A program made the translations under genes and the position numbers. From positions 62,001 through 126,000 of the forward strand of contig NZ_JAOARI010000024.1 in NCBI RefSeq assembly GCF_025210605.1: DNA of 64,000 nucleotides, read 5' to 3'. The stretch comes from Halodesulfovibrio sp. Lineage in GTDB: Bacteria > Desulfobacterota > Desulfovibrionia > Desulfovibrionales > Desulfovibrionaceae. Shown piece after piece: positions 61,901-64,000 of the stretch. The notes under the pieces are model-generated. The model was not told the origin of the DNA and ran no database searches. It worked only from the letters and a program-made list of their open reading frames with translations. Positions within the stretch are counted from its first letter, which is position 1. Every line of letters begins with the position of its first letter.

Positions 61901-62548
61901 ATGAACGAGATTATGAAGAGCTTTGAACACGAATACTTTGGAGAAATTAGAACCCTCACTAAGGAGGGTGAACCTTGGTTCGTGGCGAAGGATGTGGCGT
62001 TAGTACTTGGGTATAGCAATCCTCATGATGCAATCCGAAGGTTCTGTAAAGGGGTGAGCGAAACACGCACCCCTACAGCCAAGGGTATGCAAACAATGAA
62101 GATAATCCCTGAACGAGACCTCTATCGTCTCATTATGCGCTCCCGCCTACCTCAAGCAGAACGCTTCGAAGAATGGGTAGTAGGCGAAGTACTCCCGTCC
62201 ATCCGTAAGCACGGTGGCTACCTCACTCCTCAGAAACTCGATGAAGTTCTGGACGACCCCGACACTCTCATCAAGCTTGCTACGAACCTGAAGATAGAAC
62301 GCCAAAGGAGACTTGAAGCAGAAGCCCAACGACTCGCAACGGAGTCACAGCTTGAAGCCGTTCAGCCTAAAGTAGAATTCGCAGAAGCTCTTGAAGTATC
62401 CGAAGATACCATTCTTGTACGAGAATTGGCGAAGCTTATTCAGCAGACTACCGGATACAAGACGGGTGGGAACAGGTTCTATAGGTGGCTTAGGGATAAT
62501 GGGTATCCAGAACTACTTCCAGACTGGAGGGCAGAATGCTCAAGTTAA
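61901..62548 (+). CDS. Phage antirepressor (Bro-N domain)
   Basis: 215 residues. The Bro-N domain covers about 5-110: EPWFVAKDVALVLGYSNPHDAIRRF, then EVLPSIRKHGGYLTP. A coiled helical linker follows (LEAEAQRLATESQLE) and the end (VRELAKLIQQTTGYKTGGNRFYRWLRDNGYP) is a KilAC-type helical domain. Such proteins counter prophage repressors. GGAG lies 5 bases before the ATG. A decayed inverted paralogue lies at 49.2 kb. Confidence 0.9.
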   Translation: MNEIMKSFEHEYFGEIRTLTKEGEPWFVAKDVALVLGYSNPHDAIRRFCKGVSETRTPTAKGMQTMKIIPERDLYRLIMRSRLPQAERFEEWVVGEVLPSIRKHGGYLTPQKLDEVLDDPDTLIKLATNLKIERQRRLEAEAQRLATESQLEAVQPKVEFAEALEVSEDTILVRELAKLIQQTTGYKTGGNRFYRWLRDNGYPELLPDWRAECSS

Positions 62549-62625
62549 AGGAAGCCTTAGTAGCCTTCTTAATATCCTTTACCACAGCCTTAGCACTCTT
62601 CTTTATTTGTAGAATTTGGAGCTAA
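62536..62625 (+). CDS. 29-residue membrane peptide
   Basis: MLKLKEALVAFLISFTTAL followed by ALFFICRIWS: two Lys at the start, one hydrophobic segment of about 18 residues, then Arg near the end. GGAGG lies 5 bases before the ATG. It overlaps the antirepressor gene by 13 bases and ends 2 bp before the KilA-N gene, in an operon-like row. It looks like a holin-, toxin- or small regulator-type peptide. Too short for family assignment. Confidence 0.45.
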   Translation: MLKLKEALVAFLISFTTALALFFICRIWS

Positions 62626-62627
62626 CA

Positions 62628-62897
62628 ATGAAAAGACAAGTTGAACTCACCTTCAATGGTATTACGGCTCTTATCGAATCAGACGATGAGGGCTTTTTTA
62701 ATCTTAAAGATATCTGGAAAAGTTTTAAGCTCCCAGATTCAAAGCGTCCTCAGAACTGGCGTGATGAAATGAGACGAGTCTTAGAGAATGACGCAAAATT
62801 GCGTCATTATGGAAAGGGTAGAAATTCGAAGTTGTTGGCTGACGAAGATGCAGTCTACGCCTACGCCGGATGGGTACAACCTGAGTTTGCCTTTTGA
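62628..62897 (+). CDS. KilA-N domain fragment
   Basis: 89 residues. FNLKDIWKSFKLPDSKRPQNW and YAYAGWVQPEFAF are the start and end of the KilA-N DNA-binding domain seen in phage antirepressors. Full-length members continue after the PEF motif with a C-terminal domain; here a stop follows at once, 48 bp before a convergent integrase. GGAG lies 6 bases before the ATG. It may be a truncated remnant or a free-standing domain. Confidence 0.65.
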   Translation: MKRQVELTFNGITALIESDDEGFFNLKDIWKSFKLPDSKRPQNWRDEMRRVLENDAKLRHYGKGRNSKLLADEDAVYAYAGWVQPEFAF

Positions 62898-62945
62898 AGA
62901 AACGAGTCAATTAAAGCTAGGGATTCGGTTCTGCTTGCGTATGGC

Positions 62946-64000
62946 TCATATGTCAAATCTTAGGCTAGTTAAATCGAGTTCTTCATCAAAAGTAATGAAC
63001 TGTGTAACTGTCTTGTACAACGTGCTCACTTTGAACTCATTGCCGTAACGTTTGTACGTCTGGCTGTTCGGCAGGTCATGCCCCATCACATAGTGCAGGC
63101 ACACTTCCTCTACACCTTGCCCAAGCTTCTGTTTCAAGTGGTCAATCACGGTATGTCTGAAGCTGTGGAAGTCTTTTTTATCTGTGCCTATACCACTGTC
63201 AATACCGCACTTGCGGCGGTAGCCAATGTTTCTACTTGCCTTACCATCTCCGTTAAACCAGCGAGAAATACGTTGTCCGTAGCCGTCCCTATGAGGTGTA
63301 ATTTCAGGGAATAGGCGGTCATGTCCTTCAGAGCGTAGTTTCTCTACGTACTGTGGAAGGCGTAGCTTCTCTGTGAGGAACGGATGTAGCGGAACTCTAC
63401 GAGCTGCGGTGTCGTTCTTCAGCTTTTTGTCAGGCGTGTTTAGGTTGTTGCTTATGAGCCAGATACCGTCCTCTTGGTAGATGTCATCTAAATGCAGTTG
63501 CGCTATTTCATTCACTCTCATGCCTGTGAAGAGGGCTATGAGAGGTGACCAGAACTGGAATGGTTTAGCGTGTGTTCCCTCTCTATACTGTTCAGAGTGT
63601 AAGAGCTTCTTTAGCTCCTCAGTCGTGTATGAGCCACGTTCTTCACTAGCCTTCTGTTTCTTTTTAAACGCTTTGTTAGCGGCATAGTTTTCTTTCACGT
63701 AACCGTGTCTTTGAGCGTAGGAGAGCAAGCCTGAGAGCTTGCCTAGATGTTTGTTAGCAGTGGTTAGAGACATCGGAGTGCAGTTCATATTCAATAGTTG
63801 CTTAATACTTTTGCCACGGTACTTCACGACCTTTCCACGGTTTGCAGGTAGCTTAAGTAAGGCTTCCTTGTAGCTGTTAACAAGGTCATGGTTAATCTCA
63901 CTACAGGCTACTTTTTCTCCTGCGAAGTCGAGGAAGAGTTGCAGGTTTGCTCTAGCTTCCTGAGCTGATTTCTCTGTCCAGTTCTCACGCTCGTTTTCGG
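62946..64000 (-). CDS. Tyrosine recombinase, N-terminus beyond the window
   Basis: The reading frame is open to the right edge, so the true start lies beyond 64000; a GTG at 63827 is only internal. The catalytic domain has Arg in ALFTGMRVNEIAQL, HSFRHTVIDHL (His-x-x-Arg), YVMGHDLPNSQTYKRYG with the second His and Tyr nucleophile. The core-binding domain covers the part near the edge. It faces the KilA-N fragment and is of a different subfamily from the integrase at 50.0 kb. It may be the integrase that used the ssrA site. Confidence 0.9.
   Translation of the reverse strand, partial: ENERENWTEKSAQEARANLQLFLDFAGEKVACSEINHDLVNSYKEALLKLPANRGKVVKYRGKSIKQLLNMNCTPMSLTTANKHLGKLSGLLSYAQRHGYVKENYAANKAFKKKQKASEERGSYTTEELKKLLHSEQYREGTHAKPFQFWSPLIALFTGMRVNEIAQLHLDDIYQEDGIWLISNNLNTPDKKLKNDTAARRVPLHPFLTEKLRLPQYVEKLRSEGHDRLFPEITPHRDGYGQRISRWFNGDGKASRNIGYRRKCGIDSGIGTDKKDFHSFRHTVIDHLKQKLGQGVEEVCLHYVMGHDLPNSQTYKRYGNEFKVSTLYKTVTQFITFDEELDLTSLRFDI

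Overview
The window looks like the chromosome of a marine, anaerobic, sulfate-reducer-type deltaproteobacterium, most like Desulfovibrio or Halodesulfovibrio. This is an inference from gene content: two NhaD sodium/proton antiporters, multiheme c-type cytochromes, a tungsten/molybdenum aldehyde:ferredoxin oxidoreductase, a CutC-like glycyl radical enzyme and a TAXI-type TRAP transporter. There is no rRNA operon in the window, so the species cannot be fixed from the sequence.

Positions 1-46 kb are ordinary chromosome. In order they hold: a CbiM-CbiQ-CbiO type nickel/cobalt ECF transporter (minus strand, cut by the left edge); two tandem NhaD paralogues; a TrmH-type RNA methyltransferase; a glycosyltransferase; a THUMP-domain RNA methyltransferase; xanthine phosphoribosyltransferase followed by a BMP-type nucleoside ABC transporter operon; a VOC protein; a large redox module at 16.0-25.0 kb; aldehyde:ferredoxin oxidoreductase; glutamate decarboxylase; two low-complexity lipoproteins; a LarA-like protein with a TAXI TRAP transporter and a divergent GntR regulator; a YcaO/TfuA pair; an HU-like protein; a tRNA-Thr(CGT); the glycyl radical enzyme; and a pstSCAB operon.

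The 16-25 kb module is the most coherent functional block. It contains an octaheme HAO-family cytochrome, its NapC/NrfH-type quinol dehydrogenase, a haem-binding hybrid histidine kinase, a sigma-54 response regulator, a cytochrome P460 family protein and a NarX/NarL-like pair. Between the divergent cytochrome and kinase genes lie two perfect palindromes 21 bp apart and a -24/-12-like element. This predicts a haem-sensed, sigma-54-driven response to hydroxylamine, nitrite or NO.

From about 46.58 kb to the right edge the sequence is a mobile-element region. It begins at a fragment of a tmRNA 3' end, which is a classical attachment site. It carries a metallophosphoesterase fusion protein of unknown role, a tyrosine recombinase, a type I restriction-modification operon (hsdR-hsdM-hsdS), a serine resolvase, a polymerase-palm protein resembling the TV-Pol family, a T7 gp4-like helicase without a primase domain, a Bro-N antirepressor, a 29-residue membrane peptide, a KilA-N fragment and a second tyrosine recombinase that runs off the window. 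Decayed copies of the antirepressor and of the resolvase C-terminus show that related elements have come and gone here. No CRISPR array was seen.
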